Below, piece after piece: positions 15,611-27,034 of a stretch of 64,000 nucleotides of DNA. Origin of the DNA: Ectothiorhodospira shaposhnikovii. Lineage in GTDB: Bacteria; Pseudomonadota; Gammaproteobacteria; Ectothiorhodospirales; Ectothiorhodospiraceae. The position numbers and the translations under genes are program-made. The stretch's first letter is position 1; each line of letters starts with the position of its first letter. The stretch lies in the NCBI RefSeq assembly GCF_016584105.1, contig NZ_NRSM01000013.1:33038-97037 (forward strand). Direction: 5' to 3'. The notes under the pieces were generated by a model. The model was not told the origin of the DNA, searched no databases, and saw nothing but the letters and a program-made list of their open reading frames with translations.

Positions 15611-18208
15611 ATGAATCAGGAAAACAGGGTTTCCACCGGTCTTGACGGTCTTGACACTGTCATTGACAGCCTTCGCATCGGCGACAACGTGGTCTGGCGC
15701 GTGGACCACATGGATGACTACCGGCGCTTCATCGCTCCCTTTCTGGCCGCGGCCCGCGAACGGCAACGTGCCATCATCTACCTGCGCTTCGGCCGTCATG
15801 CACCACTGGTGGAGGCCGGTCCCGATGTCCACATCGTGCAACTGGATGCCCTGTGCGGCTTCGAAGCCTTTACCTGCCACGTCTACCAGCTGATCACCGA
15901 CCATGGCAGGGGCGCCTTCTATGTCTTTGACTGCCTCTCCGACCTGCTCTCCGCCTGGGCCACGGACCTGATGGTGGGCAACTTCTTCCAGGTGGTCTGC
16001 CCCTATCTGTATGAGCTGGACACGGTGGCCTACTTCGGTCTTCTGCGCCATCGCCACTCCCATCACACCGTGGCCCGCATCCGGCAGACAACCCAGGTCC
16101 TGATTGATGTTCGCCGCACCCGCGAGGAATGTCATGTCCAGCCGGTCAAGGTCTGGAAACGCCACTCGCCCACCATGTTCCTGCCCCATCGCTGGCAGGA
16201 CGACCGATTCTCCCCCGTGATCGACAGCAGCGACGCCACCCGGGTACAGACCGCCCTGGAGCGGGATCATGTGCAGGAACCCCAGCGCCACCTGGACTAC
16301 TGGAATGCCCTGTTTCTGGAGGCGGCGGCGCAGTTGCAAAACCCCGATGACGGGGCCGGACGGGCCACCCAGGTGGAACGGCTGTGCCACGTGATGCTGG
16401 GTCGGGACGAACGCATCCTTGACATGGCCCACCGGTATTTCAGCCTGGAGGATCTCATGGCCATCCGCGCCCGCATGATCGGCAGCGGTCATATCGGCGG
16501 CAAGTCGGTGGGGATGCTCCTGGCCCGGCAGATCCTGCGGCGGGAAGCCCCTGAAACCTGGGAACGATGCCTGGAACCCCATGACTCCTTCTTTCTGGGC
16601 ACCGATGTCTATTACTCCTTTCTGGTGCACAACGGCTGGTGGCCCAGGATCATGCGCCAACGTACGCCGGACGGCTACTACAGCGAAGGCCAGGCCCTCC
16701 ATGAGCGCATGCTCCATGGTCGCCTGCCCGATGAAATCCGCGAGGAACTGGCCAGGATGCTGGACTACTTCGGCCAGTATCCCATCCTGGTGCGCTCCAG
16801 CAGCCTGCTGGAGGACGGTTTCGGCAATGCCTTTGCCGGCAAATACGACAGTGTCTTCTGCGTCAACCAAGGCACCCCGGAAGAAAGGCTGGAGGCACTG
16901 GAACAGGCCATCTGCCAGGTCTTTGCCAGTGCCATGAGTGAAGATGCCCTGGTCTACCGCAGTCAGCGGGGCCTAGCCGACCTGGAAGAACCCATGGCCT
17001 TGCTGCTGCAACGGGTCAATGGCCGTTATCATGGCCGTCATTACCTGCCGGATGCCGCCGGCGTCGGCGTCTCCCGCAACATCTTTGCCTGGGACCGGGA
17101 CATGGACCCGGCCGCGGGCATGGTACGGCTGGTGATGGGACTGGGCACGCGGGCGGTGGATCGCAACGATGGCGACCATGCCTGCATCGTTGCCCTGGAT
17201 CACCCGCTCAAACGCCCCTTTGCCCATGCCGACGACGGTCGCTTCTGCCAGCACAAGGTGGACATCCTGGATGTGCTGGACAATGAACTGCTCAGCCGCC
17301 CCTTGCGGGATCTGGTCGAGGCGGACATGGATCATGTCCTGCGTTGGTGCGGGGAACCGGATCGGGAAGCCAGCGAGCGCTCCAAAGCCCTGGGTGGACC
17401 CGCGATGTGGCGGCTGACTTTCAGACCCCTGCTGGAAAAAACGCCCTTCGTGTCCATGATTCAGGGGCTTTTGCAGACACTGGAGTCGGTGTACGCCTAT
17501 CCGGTGGATGTGGAATTCACCGTTCATCTGGGTGCTGACGGTACCCCCTCATTCAATCTGGTGCAGTGCCGCCCCCTGCAGACCCAGGGCGGCAACCGGC
17601 AGGTCCGGATCCCTGAGGCCGTCGACGATGAGGCCCTCCTGTTCCGCAGCCAGGGGCACTTCATGGGCGGTAGCCTGGATCAACCCATCGCCCGCATCAT
17701 CCGCGTGGACGGTGAGCGTTACAGCGCCCTGAACCTGCAACAGAAATACACCGTGGCCCGCCTGGTGGGGCAACTCAACCGGCGCATGTCGGACCGGAAT
17801 GACCAGCCTACCCTGCTGATCGGCCCGGGGCGCTGGGGCACCAGCACCCCGGAACTGGGTGTGCCGATCCGTTTCGCCGATATCAGCCGCATGGCGGTCC
17901 TGATCGAGGTGGCCGAACTGGGTGGCGGGGTGATCCCGGATCTGTCCTATGGCTCACACTTCTTCCAGGATCTGGTGGAATCCGGCATTGCCTATGTCGC
18001 CCTCCGTCCCGGGGAAGCCCATACGGACTACCGACCGGATTGGCTCCACCAGGCCGCACGGGAAGCGATTGATCCCAATCTGGTGGAAGGACTGGACGAG
18101 ACCATACTCGCGGCAGTGGACATCCACGATGTACGCGCCCTGGACATGAAACTGCTGGCGGACGTCATCAGCCAGCAGGTCCTGTGCTGTGCATTCAGAC
18201 GCATCTGA
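15611..18208 (+). CDS. PEP/pyruvate-binding (PPDK N-terminal) domain protein
   Basis: 865 aa. Residues about 10 to 190 look like a RecA/KaiC-type fold without a Walker A motif (STGLDGLDTVIDSLRIGDNVVWRV). Residues about 290 to 660 carry the PEP synthase/PPDK ATP-grasp domain: IGGKSVGMLLA and PILVRSSSLLEDGFGNAFAGKY. The swivelling phospho-His domain (TCHAAI type) and the PEP-binding barrel of true PEP synthase are not seen, so it is unlikely to make PEP by itself. Role unknown; a phosphotransferase or regulatory enzyme is possible. The start is the ATG giving MNQENRVS; an upstream in-frame GTG/ATG region lacks a ribosome site. Confidence 0.72.
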   Translation: MNQENRVSTGLDGLDTVIDSLRIGDNVVWRVDHMDDYRRFIAPFLAAARERQRAIIYLRFGRHAPLVEAGPDVHIVQLDALCGFEAFTCHVYQLITDHGRGAFYVFDCLSDLLSAWATDLMVGNFFQVVCPYLYELDTVAYFGLLRHRHSHHTVARIRQTTQVLIDVRRTREECHVQPVKVWKRHSPTMFLPHRWQDDRFSPVIDSSDATRVQTALERDHVQEPQRHLDYWNALFLEAAAQLQNPDDGAGRATQVERLCHVMLGRDERILDMAHRYFSLEDLMAIRARMIGSGHIGGKSVGMLLARQILRREAPETWERCLEPHDSFFLGTDVYYSFLVHNGWWPRIMRQRTPDGYYSEGQALHERMLHGRLPDEIREELARMLDYFGQYPILVRSSSLLEDGFGNAFAGKYDSVFCVNQGTPEERLEALEQAICQVFASAMSEDALVYRSQRGLADLEEPMALLLQRVNGRYHGRHYLPDAAGVGVSRNIFAWDRDMDPAAGMVRLVMGLGTRAVDRNDGDHACIVALDHPLKRPFAHADDGRFCQHKVDILDVLDNELLSRPLRDLVEADMDHVLRWCGEPDREASERSKALGGPAMWRLTFRPLLEKTPFVSMIQGLLQTLESVYAYPVDVEFTVHLGADGTPSFNLVQCRPLQTQGGNRQVRIPEAVDDEALLFRSQGHFMGGSLDQPIARIIRVDGERYSALNLQQKYTVARLVGQLNRRMSDRNDQPTLLIGPGRWGTSTPELGVPIRFADISRMAVLIEVAELGGGVIPDLSYGSHFFQDLVESGIAYVALRPGEAHTDYRPDWLHQAAREAIDPNLVEGLDETILAAVDIHDVRALDMKLLADVISQQVLCCAFRRI

Positions 18209-18217
18209 GCGCCGCAC

Positions 18218-18257
18218 ATAAAAAAAGCCCCGGGTTCCCGCACTGGAAACCCGGGGC
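18218..18257 (-). terminator. intrinsic terminator of gdhA
   Basis: 10 bp stem GCCCCGGGTT/AACCCGGGGC (18227-18236 with 18248-18257) followed by seven T on the minus strand. The stem lies between convergent genes and may also slow transcription from the plus strand. Confidence 0.92.
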
Positions 18258-18284
18258 CCTGCGGCCCGGATCAAAACGAACGGA

Positions 18285-19637
<1,353 letters not shown>

Positions 19638-19761
19638 TCATTTCTCCAGCACAGCCATGCGCGACCAGGGGACGAAACATGGAGTGCGGTTGGTGTTTGA
19701 TTGAGAAGGATCGCGTGCGCCCGCAACAGCGGGCGCAACACGGGACCAGAAAATCAGAGCT

Positions 19762-20175
19762 TCAGCGATGGAAGTCCCCGGCACTTTCAGGCTGATAGAG
19801 GATTTCATCGATACTCACCTTGATGACCCCTCCACCGGGCCGTGGCCACTCTATCTGATCCCCCACGGACAACCCCAGCAGTGCACTGCCCACCGGGGCC
19901 AGAATGGACACCTTGTCAGGTTGCCCGGTGCTGTCCTTGGGATAGACCAGCGTCATGCAGAAGCTCTCGCCGGTGCCGTCCATGACAAAACGCACGGTGG
20001 AATTCATGGTCACCACCGTCGGGGGAATCTGCGCCGGATCAACCACCTCGGCACGATCCAGTTCGGCCTGCAAGGCCGCCTTACCCGGAAAGGTACTTTC
20101 TGAAATCGACGCCAGCAGGCTGTCCAGCCTGTCGTAATCCTGTGAAGACAGGACGATGTTGGGTTTGCTATTCAC
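19762..20175 (-). CDS. rnk: Rnk-type nucleoside diphosphate kinase regulator
   Basis: 137 aa. The N-terminal helical part (residues 1 to 45, with LSSQDYDRLDSLLAS) is followed by a GreA/GreB C-terminal FKBP-like fold (TVRFVMDGTGE, then KVSILAPVGSALLGLSVGDQIEWP). Rnk binds RNA polymerase but lacks the long Gre coiled coil and does not stimulate cleavage. It is the right length for Rnk. It lies 127 bp upstream of gdhA on the same strand and may or may not share a transcript. Confidence 0.88.
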   Translation of the reverse strand: MNSKPNIVLSSQDYDRLDSLLASISESTFPGKAALQAELDRAEVVDPAQIPPTVVTMNSTVRFVMDGTGESFCMTLVYPKDSTGQPDKVSILAPVGSALLGLSVGDQIEWPRPGGGVIKVSIDEILYQPESAGDFHR

Positions 20176-20254
20176 GCTGATGAACTCTGAACATCCTTAG
20201 ATTAGAGGACGGGGCATTCTATCCCGAAATCTCGTAATTTTCGCCCCCCCGGCC

Positions 20255-23200
20255 TCAGGATCCCTTGGGCAAAGGGGACAGGGCCTTCATTTCCACGCGA
20301 TTGCGGCCGGCATTCTTGGCCCGGTACAAGGCCTCATCGGCACGCTGCAGGACATGGTCCGGCAAAATATCCCGCCCTGACAGGCTGGTAATGCCGATGC
20401 TCACCGTGATCGGGATTTCCAGCTCACCACTCCGCACGGGAATTCTGGCAATGCGCTTTCTGAGGCGTTCAGCCAGGGCGCCCGCAGCCTGCAGATCAGT
20501 ATCCGGCAACAGCACCGCAAACTCCTCTCCCCCCATGCGCCCGGCAAAATCACTCTTGCGCAGACAATAGCGAACCAGAGACGCAAAGTGCCGGAGTACC
20601 GTGTCGCCGGTGGAATGGCCATGGGTATCATTCACAAGTTTGAAATGATCCAGATCCAGCATCATCACCGCAGCCTGATGATCAGGGTTACGATCCATGC
20701 GCAGGATCTCCTCCCGCATCCGTTCGAGGAAATGACGCCGATTGGCAAGCCCTGTGAGGTGATCAGTGGTGGCCATCTCCCTGAGTTCCTGCTCCATGCG
20801 CTTGCGATCCGTAATATCGGAAATGGTCCCGACCATGCGCAGGGGGCGCCCATTCGGATCACGCCGCACCACCAGACCACGGGCCAGGATCCAAAACCAA
20901 CCACCGTCCTTGCCTAACACCCGATGCTCACTTTCGTAGTGAGCCGACTTGTCATCCAGATGTCGCTGCAGACATTCCCGCACATGATGAAGATCATCCG
21001 GATGCACCTGCCGGAACCAGTCCCTTGCCCGGCAACAGTCAAATTCATGCTCCGCGTACCCCAACATCTCCCCGCAGCGACGGGACTGGATCAGGACATC
21101 GGACTGAACGTTCCAGTCAAAGACACCATCGCCTGCCGCCTCCAGGGCAAACCGCCAGCGCTCGGCATTTTCCTTCAGCTTCTGAAGATTTCCAGTGCGT
21201 TCAATCGCAATGGCAGCAAGATTGGCAAATTCCCGGATCGAGCGGATTTCACTTTCGGACGGGCTGTGGACACGACGGTGAAACAGACTCACACTGCCCA
21301 GCAACTCCCCCTGTGATGACAGGACAGGAACCATCCAGCATGACGCAAGCCCGCGCTCCCTTGCCAACACCCGGAGATTGATCCATCGGGGATCCGAGTG
21401 AATGTCGGTCAGGATGAGGATCTGTCCCCTGCTTGTCGACCCGGAAACCGCTCCGGCAATCCCCTTTCCGAGATGATCTGAAACCGCCTGCTGAAAATCC
21501 GCATCAAGGCTGGGGGCCGCACCGGGCATCATGCAGTGACGCTCAACATCCACCAGGGTGATGAGACACAGAACATCCGGATCCTCAAGCTCCACACTTC
21601 CTGCCAGAGAGTCCAGTATCACCGGCAGTTCGGCGCCACCGGCCAGCAGGGAAAGCACCCGGTTCCGGCCCGCCTCGCGCTGCTCATGTCGCTTGCGCTC
21701 TGTGATATCCGTCAACACCCCCTCAAAGCGGATCACATTGCCTCGGGCATCATATTCGACCCCGCTATGCTCCTCGACCCACAAGACCTTGCCCGCATTT
21801 GTGACAATGCGATATTGCTGACGAAACTGCCTGCGCCCGTGGCGTGTATAACGATCCACCTCGGTGACCAGGCGTTCCCGATCATCGGGGTGGACCAGAT
21901 GAATGAAAAGCTTCTCACCCGACATCATCTCTGCCGCAGAGTATCCCCAACGGGACACCGTGGCGGAAATGAATTCCACCGGCCATCCGGGCTTTGCCAG
22001 CCAGCGGCAGAGTATCACCGCGCTGGACTCCACCACCCTGTTGGCTGCCTTGAGCGATTCCATGGCCTGCAGACGTTCCAGCGCCACCGAAAGATCCTGC
22101 GCCATCTCCTGTACCAAAGAAACCGTCCTGCTGGAGAAAACCTGAGACATGGTACTGAACAGATTCAGGGTTCCGCTCACTTTTCCCGAGGGAGTCACGG
22201 CAAACCTGGCCAGCGAGTGCATCCCCGCTGCCTGGGCTTCCCCGGCTTCATGCAACACGGCATTTTCGGCATTGAGGGGATCGACCACAATATAGGATGA
22301 ACTACCCTGCACATCATCACCTTCGCAACCCGATAGCCATCCCATGGAACATTGGCGGGGCTCGATATCGCCCACATCGTCACCAGCACGGGCAAACAGG
22401 CACAATTTCCGGGCATCCCCCGCCTCCCAAAGCCCGATCCATGCCGCGCTGAAACCACCCCGGCTCACCAGAATCTCGCATACCGCATTGATCAGAGCCT
22501 TGCGATCATGGTTGCGGACTATGGCCTGATTCACACGAATCATCATGTCCTGTAATTGCCCAAGCCGCTGCTGGGCAAACAGGCCCTCTTTCTCTTGCCC
22601 GATAGCCCGCAGAACGACGAAATATGCGCTGGGATCACCGTTGTCCTGCCGCACGGCGCGCACGGACACAGATGCCAGAATGACCTTGCCGTCGGCACGT
22701 ACGAAGGCCTTGTTGCGCTCGAATCGATCGACGTGCCCCGATACCAGGCGGGAAAATTCGAAGGCCTCGTCTTCAAGGTCCTGCTTGAGAGAGACGGCTT
22801 GCCAGGTCATTCCCAGCATCTGATCCCGGGAATGGCCCAGCATATCGACCAAGCGCTGGTTCATGGCGCTCCAGCGGTAATCCTTTGGGGAGAACGTGCC
22901 CAGGGCGACAAAGTGCAGACTGTAAAAATAGTCCATCAACGGACCGTCGACCAATGCATGGACGTGCTGCGCGGGCCGCTCTGCCAGGGTGACGGCAAAG
23001 CATGTGGAGATACCGGGGATCTTGCAGCCATTTGCCGCCACATGAACATCGGCATGGAACACACGTCCTTGACTGTTTCTGAACAGCAGGTCCTCTTCCA
23101 GCACACTGCCGACGTCAACAGCCCGGGCAATAAGGGCGGCGATTGCAATACGGCCTTTTCGGGACAACTGAAAATCCGCCAGAGTCAGTGCCGGTACCAA

Positions 23201-23395
23201 CCGGTCCCTGGCAGCTTCCCCCCATAGCAAGTCCAGGGCCGCAGCATTGGCCTGCAGGATCAGTCCATTGCCGTCCACCAGCAGCTCGGCAATGGAAGAT
23301 TCAAACTGCGAGCCCTCGGCTGCTCTGCCAATGATGAAAGAAGCGGCGGACGCAGACGCCCGAGGCAGGGTAAGCCAGTCTGTCGGCAAGGACAT
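20255..23395 (-). CDS. Multi-sensor (PAS/GAF) diguanylate cyclase
   Basis: 1046 aa from the ATG giving MSLPTDW (GAGGACC upstream). Order of domains, approximate: PAS (20-110), PAS (125-260), GAF (275-430), PAS with PAC end LTDITERKRHEQ (450-570), GAF (585-730), PAS with ISDITDRKRMEQEL (745-870), GGDEF (880-1040). The catalytic motif is GGEEF and an RKSD inhibitory site lies five residues before it, so it should make cyclic di-GMP and be product-inhibited. No membrane segment is apparent, so it probably senses cytoplasmic signals. No EAL domain. Confidence 0.93.
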   Translation of the reverse strand: MSLPTDWLTLPRASASAASFIIGRAAEGSQFESSIAELLVDGNGLILQANAAALDLLWGEAARDRLVPALTLADFQLSRKGRIAIAALIARAVDVGSVLEEDLLFRNSQGRVFHADVHVAANGCKIPGISTCFAVTLAERPAQHVHALVDGPLMDYFYSLHFVALGTFSPKDYRWSAMNQRLVDMLGHSRDQMLGMTWQAVSLKQDLEDEAFEFSRLVSGHVDRFERNKAFVRADGKVILASVSVRAVRQDNGDPSAYFVVLRAIGQEKEGLFAQQRLGQLQDMMIRVNQAIVRNHDRKALINAVCEILVSRGGFSAAWIGLWEAGDARKLCLFARAGDDVGDIEPRQCSMGWLSGCEGDDVQGSSSYIVVDPLNAENAVLHEAGEAQAAGMHSLARFAVTPSGKVSGTLNLFSTMSQVFSSRTVSLVQEMAQDLSVALERLQAMESLKAANRVVESSAVILCRWLAKPGWPVEFISATVSRWGYSAAEMMSGEKLFIHLVHPDDRERLVTEVDRYTRHGRRQFRQQYRIVTNAGKVLWVEEHSGVEYDARGNVIRFEGVLTDITERKRHEQREAGRNRVLSLLAGGAELPVILDSLAGSVELEDPDVLCLITLVDVERHCMMPGAAPSLDADFQQAVSDHLGKGIAGAVSGSTSRGQILILTDIHSDPRWINLRVLARERGLASCWMVPVLSSQGELLGSVSLFHRRVHSPSESEIRSIREFANLAAIAIERTGNLQKLKENAERWRFALEAAGDGVFDWNVQSDVLIQSRRCGEMLGYAEHEFDCCRARDWFRQVHPDDLHHVRECLQRHLDDKSAHYESEHRVLGKDGGWFWILARGLVVRRDPNGRPLRMVGTISDITDRKRMEQELREMATTDHLTGLANRRHFLERMREEILRMDRNPDHQAAVMMLDLDHFKLVNDTHGHSTGDTVLRHFASLVRYCLRKSDFAGRMGGEEFAVLLPDTDLQAAGALAERLRKRIARIPVRSGELEIPITVSIGITSLSGRDILPDHVLQRADEALYRAKNAGRNRVEMKALSPLPKGS

Positions 23396-23530
23396 ACAAG
23401 GGTCCTCGGCACCAGGGCCACACAGGAAAAGCACGGTTGCTTACCAAAACTGTAGCAGAAACCCCGGGGTCCACGGATGCTGCTCGAAGAATGGAGAAGG
23501 AACGGCAGTATTTTTCAGACGCACAGACGC

Positions 23531-23558
23531 AAAAAGACCCCTTTGAAGGGGTCTTTTT
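23531..23558 (-). terminator. bidirectional terminator after tRNA-Glu
   Basis: Perfect 13 bp stem AAAAAGACCCCTT/AAGGGGTCTTTTT with a TG loop; it has T-runs on both strands. It ends the tRNA unit on the minus strand. Confidence 0.93.
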
Positions 23559-23613
23559 GCTTGACTGCCTTGGCAAGATCAACATTCGTAAAGAATGAAA
23601 CCCTGCCTTTGTA

Positions 23614-23689
23614 TGGCGTCCCCACGGGGATTCGAACCCCGGTCGCCGCCGTGAAAGGGCGGTGTCCTAGGCCTCTAGACGATGGGGAC
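23614..23689 (-). tRNA. tRNA-Glu (anticodon TTC)
   Basis: 76 nt including encoded CCA. Acceptor stem GTCCCCA with TGGGGAC, T-arm GGTTCGAATCC, anticodon loop CTTTCAC gives anticodon TTC. All stems pair. It lies about 80 bp after the 67-aa gene and is followed by a strong terminator. Confidence 0.97.
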
Positions 23690-23767
23690 TAGGAAAACAA
23701 CATTATAGCAGATCAGTTAAAAATAAAAAGCTTTTATTTTACTCTGACTGCCTTACAGCTAAACTTA

Positions 23768-23971
23768 TCACTGGCGCTTTTTGTGTCTCTGCTCTGTCAG
23801 AACCACCGTTACCAACCCGGTGAACACCACCAGAACACCCAAAGGCACCAGAGACAGAAAATACTTTGCAATCTCATCGGTTCCGTAAAACAATGCGTCG
23901 AAACCGACGATCATGCCTGCCAACGTAAGCAGTGCCCCAACAACCATCGAGTACTTACCTATTCGATGCAT
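23768..23971 (-). CDS. 67-aa two-span membrane protein between two tRNA genes
   Basis: Not a named family to me. Starts MHRIGKYSMVVG, with two hydrophobic spans (about residues 8 to 28 and 37 to 58), a short acidic link (GTDE) and a basic C-terminal tail (EQRHKKRQ), so a hairpin in the inner membrane with inside-positive ends. It is in the same direction as the flanking tRNA-Ala and tRNA-Glu genes with no promoter or terminator visible between, so it is probably on the same transcript. A small conserved unknown is the safest description. Confidence 0.62.
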   Translation of the reverse strand: MHRIGKYSMVVGALLTLAGMIVGFDALFYGTDEIAKYFLSLVPLGVLVVFTGLVTVVLTEQRHKKRQ

Positions 23972-24006
23972 GCCGAACCACTACCCGGCCCGCCGAAGCG
24001 GAAATT

Positions 24007-24082
<76 letters not shown>

Positions 24083-24140
24083 GAAAGCTTCATGACCATT
24101 TCGTTGTTGCCGTATTGGTCATGTCCCTCAGAAGCTGCGT

Positions 24141-24169
24141 ACTATACGGATCCTTCAGGATGCTGTCAA
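24141..24169 (-). promoter_or_regulatory. strong sigma-70 promoter of the tRNA unit
   Basis: Minus strand TTGACA, 17 bp, TATAGT, close to consensus. It lies about 58 bp upstream of tRNA-Ala, just past the gltX stop. Between promoter and tRNA a 7 bp stem ATGACCA/TGGTCAT (about 24091-24121) is present in the leader. Confidence 0.85.
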
Positions 24170-24177
24170 CAGTTTTT

Positions 24178-25584
24178 TTAAACTTTTTTCGACGCGATCC
24201 ATTCGGCAGCTTTCTGAATCCTCGACAGGGTCCGCTCCCGTCCGATCAGCATCAGGGTCTGATCAATGGACGGCGAAACCGAGCCGCCGGTCACCGCCAC
24301 ACGAAGCGGCTGGGCGACCTTGCCCAATTTTACTTGTAACCTTTCTGAAACACCAGTCACGGATTCGTGGATCTGCTCCGCGGTCCACTCCCCCAGGGCA
24401 TCCAGCGCGGCATGCAGGGCCTGCAGCACCGGCAGGGCATCCGGGGTCAGGTTCTTCTGCGCTGCCTTTTCATCGTACTCATCGAACTCCTTGAAGAAGT
24501 ACACACTCTGGTCGGCCATCTCCACCAGGGTCTTGGCACGGTCACGCAGAATCTCCACCACGTCACGCAGGGGCGGCGGCGTGGACGGATCCACGTCCCG
24601 CTGACCCATGTGCCAGGACAGCTGCCGGGCCACATAGTCGGGGGTCTGGGTCTTGATGTAATGCTGGTTCAACCACAGAAGCTTTTCCGGATTGATGGCC
24701 GAGGCGGAATGATTCACATCGGCGATGTCGAACAGCTCGACGAGTTCGTCAAGGCTGAAGATTTCCTGATCCCCATGGGACCAGCCCAGTCGCACCAGAT
24801 AGTTGATCAGCGCCTGGGGCAGATAGCCGTCATCCCGGTACTGCATCACGCTCACCGCCCCATGACGCTTGGACAGCTTGGTGCCGTCGGGACCGAGAAT
24901 CATGGGCAGATGGGCATAGCGGGGCGGTTCCACACCCAGGGCCTTGAGGATGTTGATCTGGCGTGGGGTGTTATTCAGGTGATCATCGCCGCGGATCACG
25001 TGGGTGATCTGCATATCCCAGTCGTCCACCACCACGGTGAGGTTGTAGGTGGGGGTGCCGTCGGAACGGGCGATGATCAGGTCATCCAGTTCGGTGTTCT
25101 GGAAGGTGACGCGACCACGCACCATGTCGTCCACCACGGTGACACCCTCGACGGGGTTGCGAAAACGAACGACGGGGCTGACCCCTTCCCGGGGCTCACC
25201 CCGCAAGCGGCAGCGGCCGTCGTAGCGCGGCTTGACCTTCATGGCCATCTGCTGATCGCGCATGGCGTCCAGTTCTTCCTTGGTGCAGTAGCAGTAATAG
25301 GCGTGACCGGTATCCAGCAATTGCTGGATCACCTCTTTATAGCGGTCAAAACGCTGGGTCTGGTAGAACGGGCCTTCGTCGTATTCCAGGCCCAGCCAGT
25401 TCATGCCTTCCAGGATCGCATTCACCGATTCCGCATTGGAACGCGCCAGGTCCGTATCTTCGATGCGCAGGACGAAATCGCCACCGTGCTTGCGGGCATA
25501 GAGCCAGGAAAACAACGCCGTGCGGGCGCCGCCGATGTGGAGATAACCGGTCGGACTGGGAGCGAATCGGGTGCGAACTTTCAT
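24178..25584 (-). CDS. gltX: Glutamyl-tRNA synthetase
   Basis: Charges tRNA-Glu; in this organism it also feeds glutamyl-tRNA to tetrapyrrole synthesis if the C5 pathway is used (inference). 468 aa from the ATG giving [13 protein letters not shown], the correct family N-terminus; a longer frame upstream is rejected. HIGH motif appears as HIGG, KMSKS as KLSKR, and a zinc site is visible as CYC near residue 100 with Y-x3-C 22 residues later, as in E. coli. The gene lies next to a tRNA-Glu gene. Confidence 0.97.
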   Translation of the reverse strand: MKVRTRFAPSPTGYLHIGGARTALFSWLYARKHGGDFVLRIEDTDLARSNAESVNAILEGMNWLGLEYDEGPFYQTQRFDRYKEVIQQLLDTGHAYYCYCTKEELDAMRDQQMAMKVKPRYDGRCRLRGEPREGVSPVVRFRNPVEGVTVVDDMVRGRVTFQNTELDDLIIARSDGTPTYNLTVVVDDWDMQITHVIRGDDHLNNTPRQINILKALGVEPPRYAHLPMILGPDGTKLSKRHGAVSVMQYRDDGYLPQALINYLVRLGWSHGDQEIFSLDELVELFDIADVNHSASAINPEKLLWLNQHYIKTQTPDYVARQLSWHMGQRDVDPSTPPPLRDVVEILRDRAKTLVEMADQSVYFFKEFDEYDEKAAQKNLTPDALPVLQALHAALDALGEWTAEQIHESVTGVSERLQVKLGKVAQPLRVAVTGGSVSPSIDQTLMLIGRERTLSRIQKAAEWIASKKV

Positions 25585-25674
25585 GGAGTCACTCTGGCTT
25601 GGATGTATTGGAAGCGGCATAGAGTAGCAGACGGCTTGCGGGGCTTCACCCGGTGCCTTCGATTGGAGACCATC

Positions 25675-26406
25675 TCACTGCAGGGCCAGCACGACGGCGA
25701 GCAGTACTCCGGCCTCCACCAGTTCGATCAGCCCCCCGGCCGTATCCCCGGTGGTGCCGCCGAGGCGATGCACCATCCAGGCCCGCCCGAGCAGGAAGAC
25801 CAGGGCCGCGCCCGCCAGGGCCCATACACCGACCATGCCGCCCAGGATGACGACGGCCAGCGCCACACCGGCGGTGGCCAGCCACGCCCCCCGCCGCGGC
25901 AAATGGCGGGCCAGCAGCGTGGCCATGCCGGCGGAACGGACATACTCGGTCAGCAGGAACAGCGGCAGGATGGCGGCGCGCCCCAGCAGGGGCGCCAGGA
26001 TCAGGGCCATCCAGCCCCCCGTCAGGGCCAGCAGTTCGAACACCGCGGCAAACTTCACCAGCACCAGCAGGATCAGGGCCGTGACACCGGCGGGGCCACA
26101 GCGGGGGTCCTTCATGATCTCCAGGGTCCGTTCCCGGTCCCCCAGACCACCGATCCAGGCATCGGCGGTATCCGCCAGACCGTCCATGTGCAGGAGCCCG
26201 GTCAACAGCACCCAGGCCGTGACGATCAGCGCCGCCGCCAGAATGCCGTCCCCCAGCGCCCACGCCAGCGCGGCCAGGGACAGCCCCATGAGCAGGCCCA
26301 CCAGGGGGTAGTGCAGCATGGAGCGGCCCACTTCCTCATCGGTGGGCGAATTCCAGCTCACGGGAAAGCGGGTCAGAAAACGCAGGGCCACCAGAAAAGG
26401 TTTCAT
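25675..26406 (-). CDS. cobS: CobS, adenosylcobinamide-GDP ribazoletransferase
   Basis: Final step of cobalamin synthesis: joins alpha-ribazole to adenosylcobinamide-GDP at the inner membrane. 243 aa, with LRFLTRFP at the N-terminus, HMDGLADTADAWIGGL near residue 95 and IMKDPRCGPAGV, the family's conserved segments, plus several membrane spans and GTTGDTAGGLIEL near the end. Last gene of the B12 operon, overlapping cobC by 4 bp. Confidence 0.96.
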   Translation of the reverse strand: MKPFLVALRFLTRFPVSWNSPTDEEVGRSMLHYPLVGLLMGLSLAALAWALGDGILAAALIVTAWVLLTGLLHMDGLADTADAWIGGLGDRERTLEIMKDPRCGPAGVTALILLVLVKFAAVFELLALTGGWMALILAPLLGRAAILPLFLLTEYVRSAGMATLLARHLPRRGAWLATAGVALAVVILGGMVGVWALAGAALVFLLGRAWMVHRLGGTTGDTAGGLIELVEAGVLLAVVLALQ

Positions 26407-27032
26407 GCCATCCCCTCCCGGATTGGGCCATGGTCGTTACCCAGGGCCATGACCCGGGTGCCCTGCCCTGTTCCCTCGGCCGGGGTGATGCGATAGAGAC
26501 AGGCGTGGGGCACCTCCAGGCGCAGCAGATCCGACAGGGGACGCTGTTGTACATGCAGCAGGATCAGACGGATCACACCGCCGTGGGTTACCAGCAACAC
26601 CCGCTCCCCCATCGCGTTTTCACATACCCGTCGCCAGGCCGCCAGTACCCGATCCCGGAAATCCACCAGGGGTTCGGCACCGGGAGGGATATGGTTGAGC
26701 GGATCCTCCCAAAAACGGCCCAGGGCATCCGGTTCCGTTTCCATCAGTTCCGCCGCCGTGCGCCCTTCCCAGGCACCGAAGTGCATCTCACGCAGATCCG
26801 GCTCCAGAGTCAGGGGTACGGCATCACCCCCGGCCCAGTCCCGGGCCGGGGCCGCACAGCGTCGCAGGGGCGAAGTGATGATGCGATCCCAGGGACCATG
26901 GCGCTCGTACCCCGCCTGCATGTGGGCGCGCCCCTGGTCAGTGAGTTCATCATCCAGGCTGCCACGGAAGGCAAAGCCCCCCGTGGTCTGGCCGTGGCGC
27001 ATGAGATCGATCTGCACGGATGGCGGGGACAC
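26403..27032 (-). CDS. cobC: Alpha-ribazole phosphatase (histidine phosphatase)
   Basis: 209 aa from a GTG start directly after the cobT stop (GGAGG 10 bp upstream). Histidine-phosphatase superfamily: phospho-acceptor motif LMRHGQT at residues 10 to 16, a catalytic pocket with SPLRRC and VTHGGVIRL. In the B12 pathway this type removes the phosphate of alpha-ribazole-5'-phosphate or of adenosylcobalamin-5'-phosphate. Function is assigned mainly from the position between cobT and cobS; other phosphomonoesters are possible. Confidence 0.85.
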   Translation of the reverse strand: MSPPSVQIDLMRHGQTTGGFAFRGSLDDELTDQGRAHMQAGYERHGPWDRIITSPLRRCAAPARDWAGGDAVPLTLEPDLREMHFGAWEGRTAAELMETEPDALGRFWEDPLNHIPPGAEPLVDFRDRVLAAWRRVCENAMGERVLLVTHGGVIRLILLHVQQRPLSDLLRLEVPHACLYRITPAEGTGQGTRVMALGNDHGPIREGMA

Positions 27033-27034
27033 CT

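Noticed and set aside
24367..26496. 709-codon plus-strand frame opposite gltX and cobS
   Set aside because: Antisense shadow of certain genes; composition is His/Gln/Gly-rich, typical of reversed codon bias.
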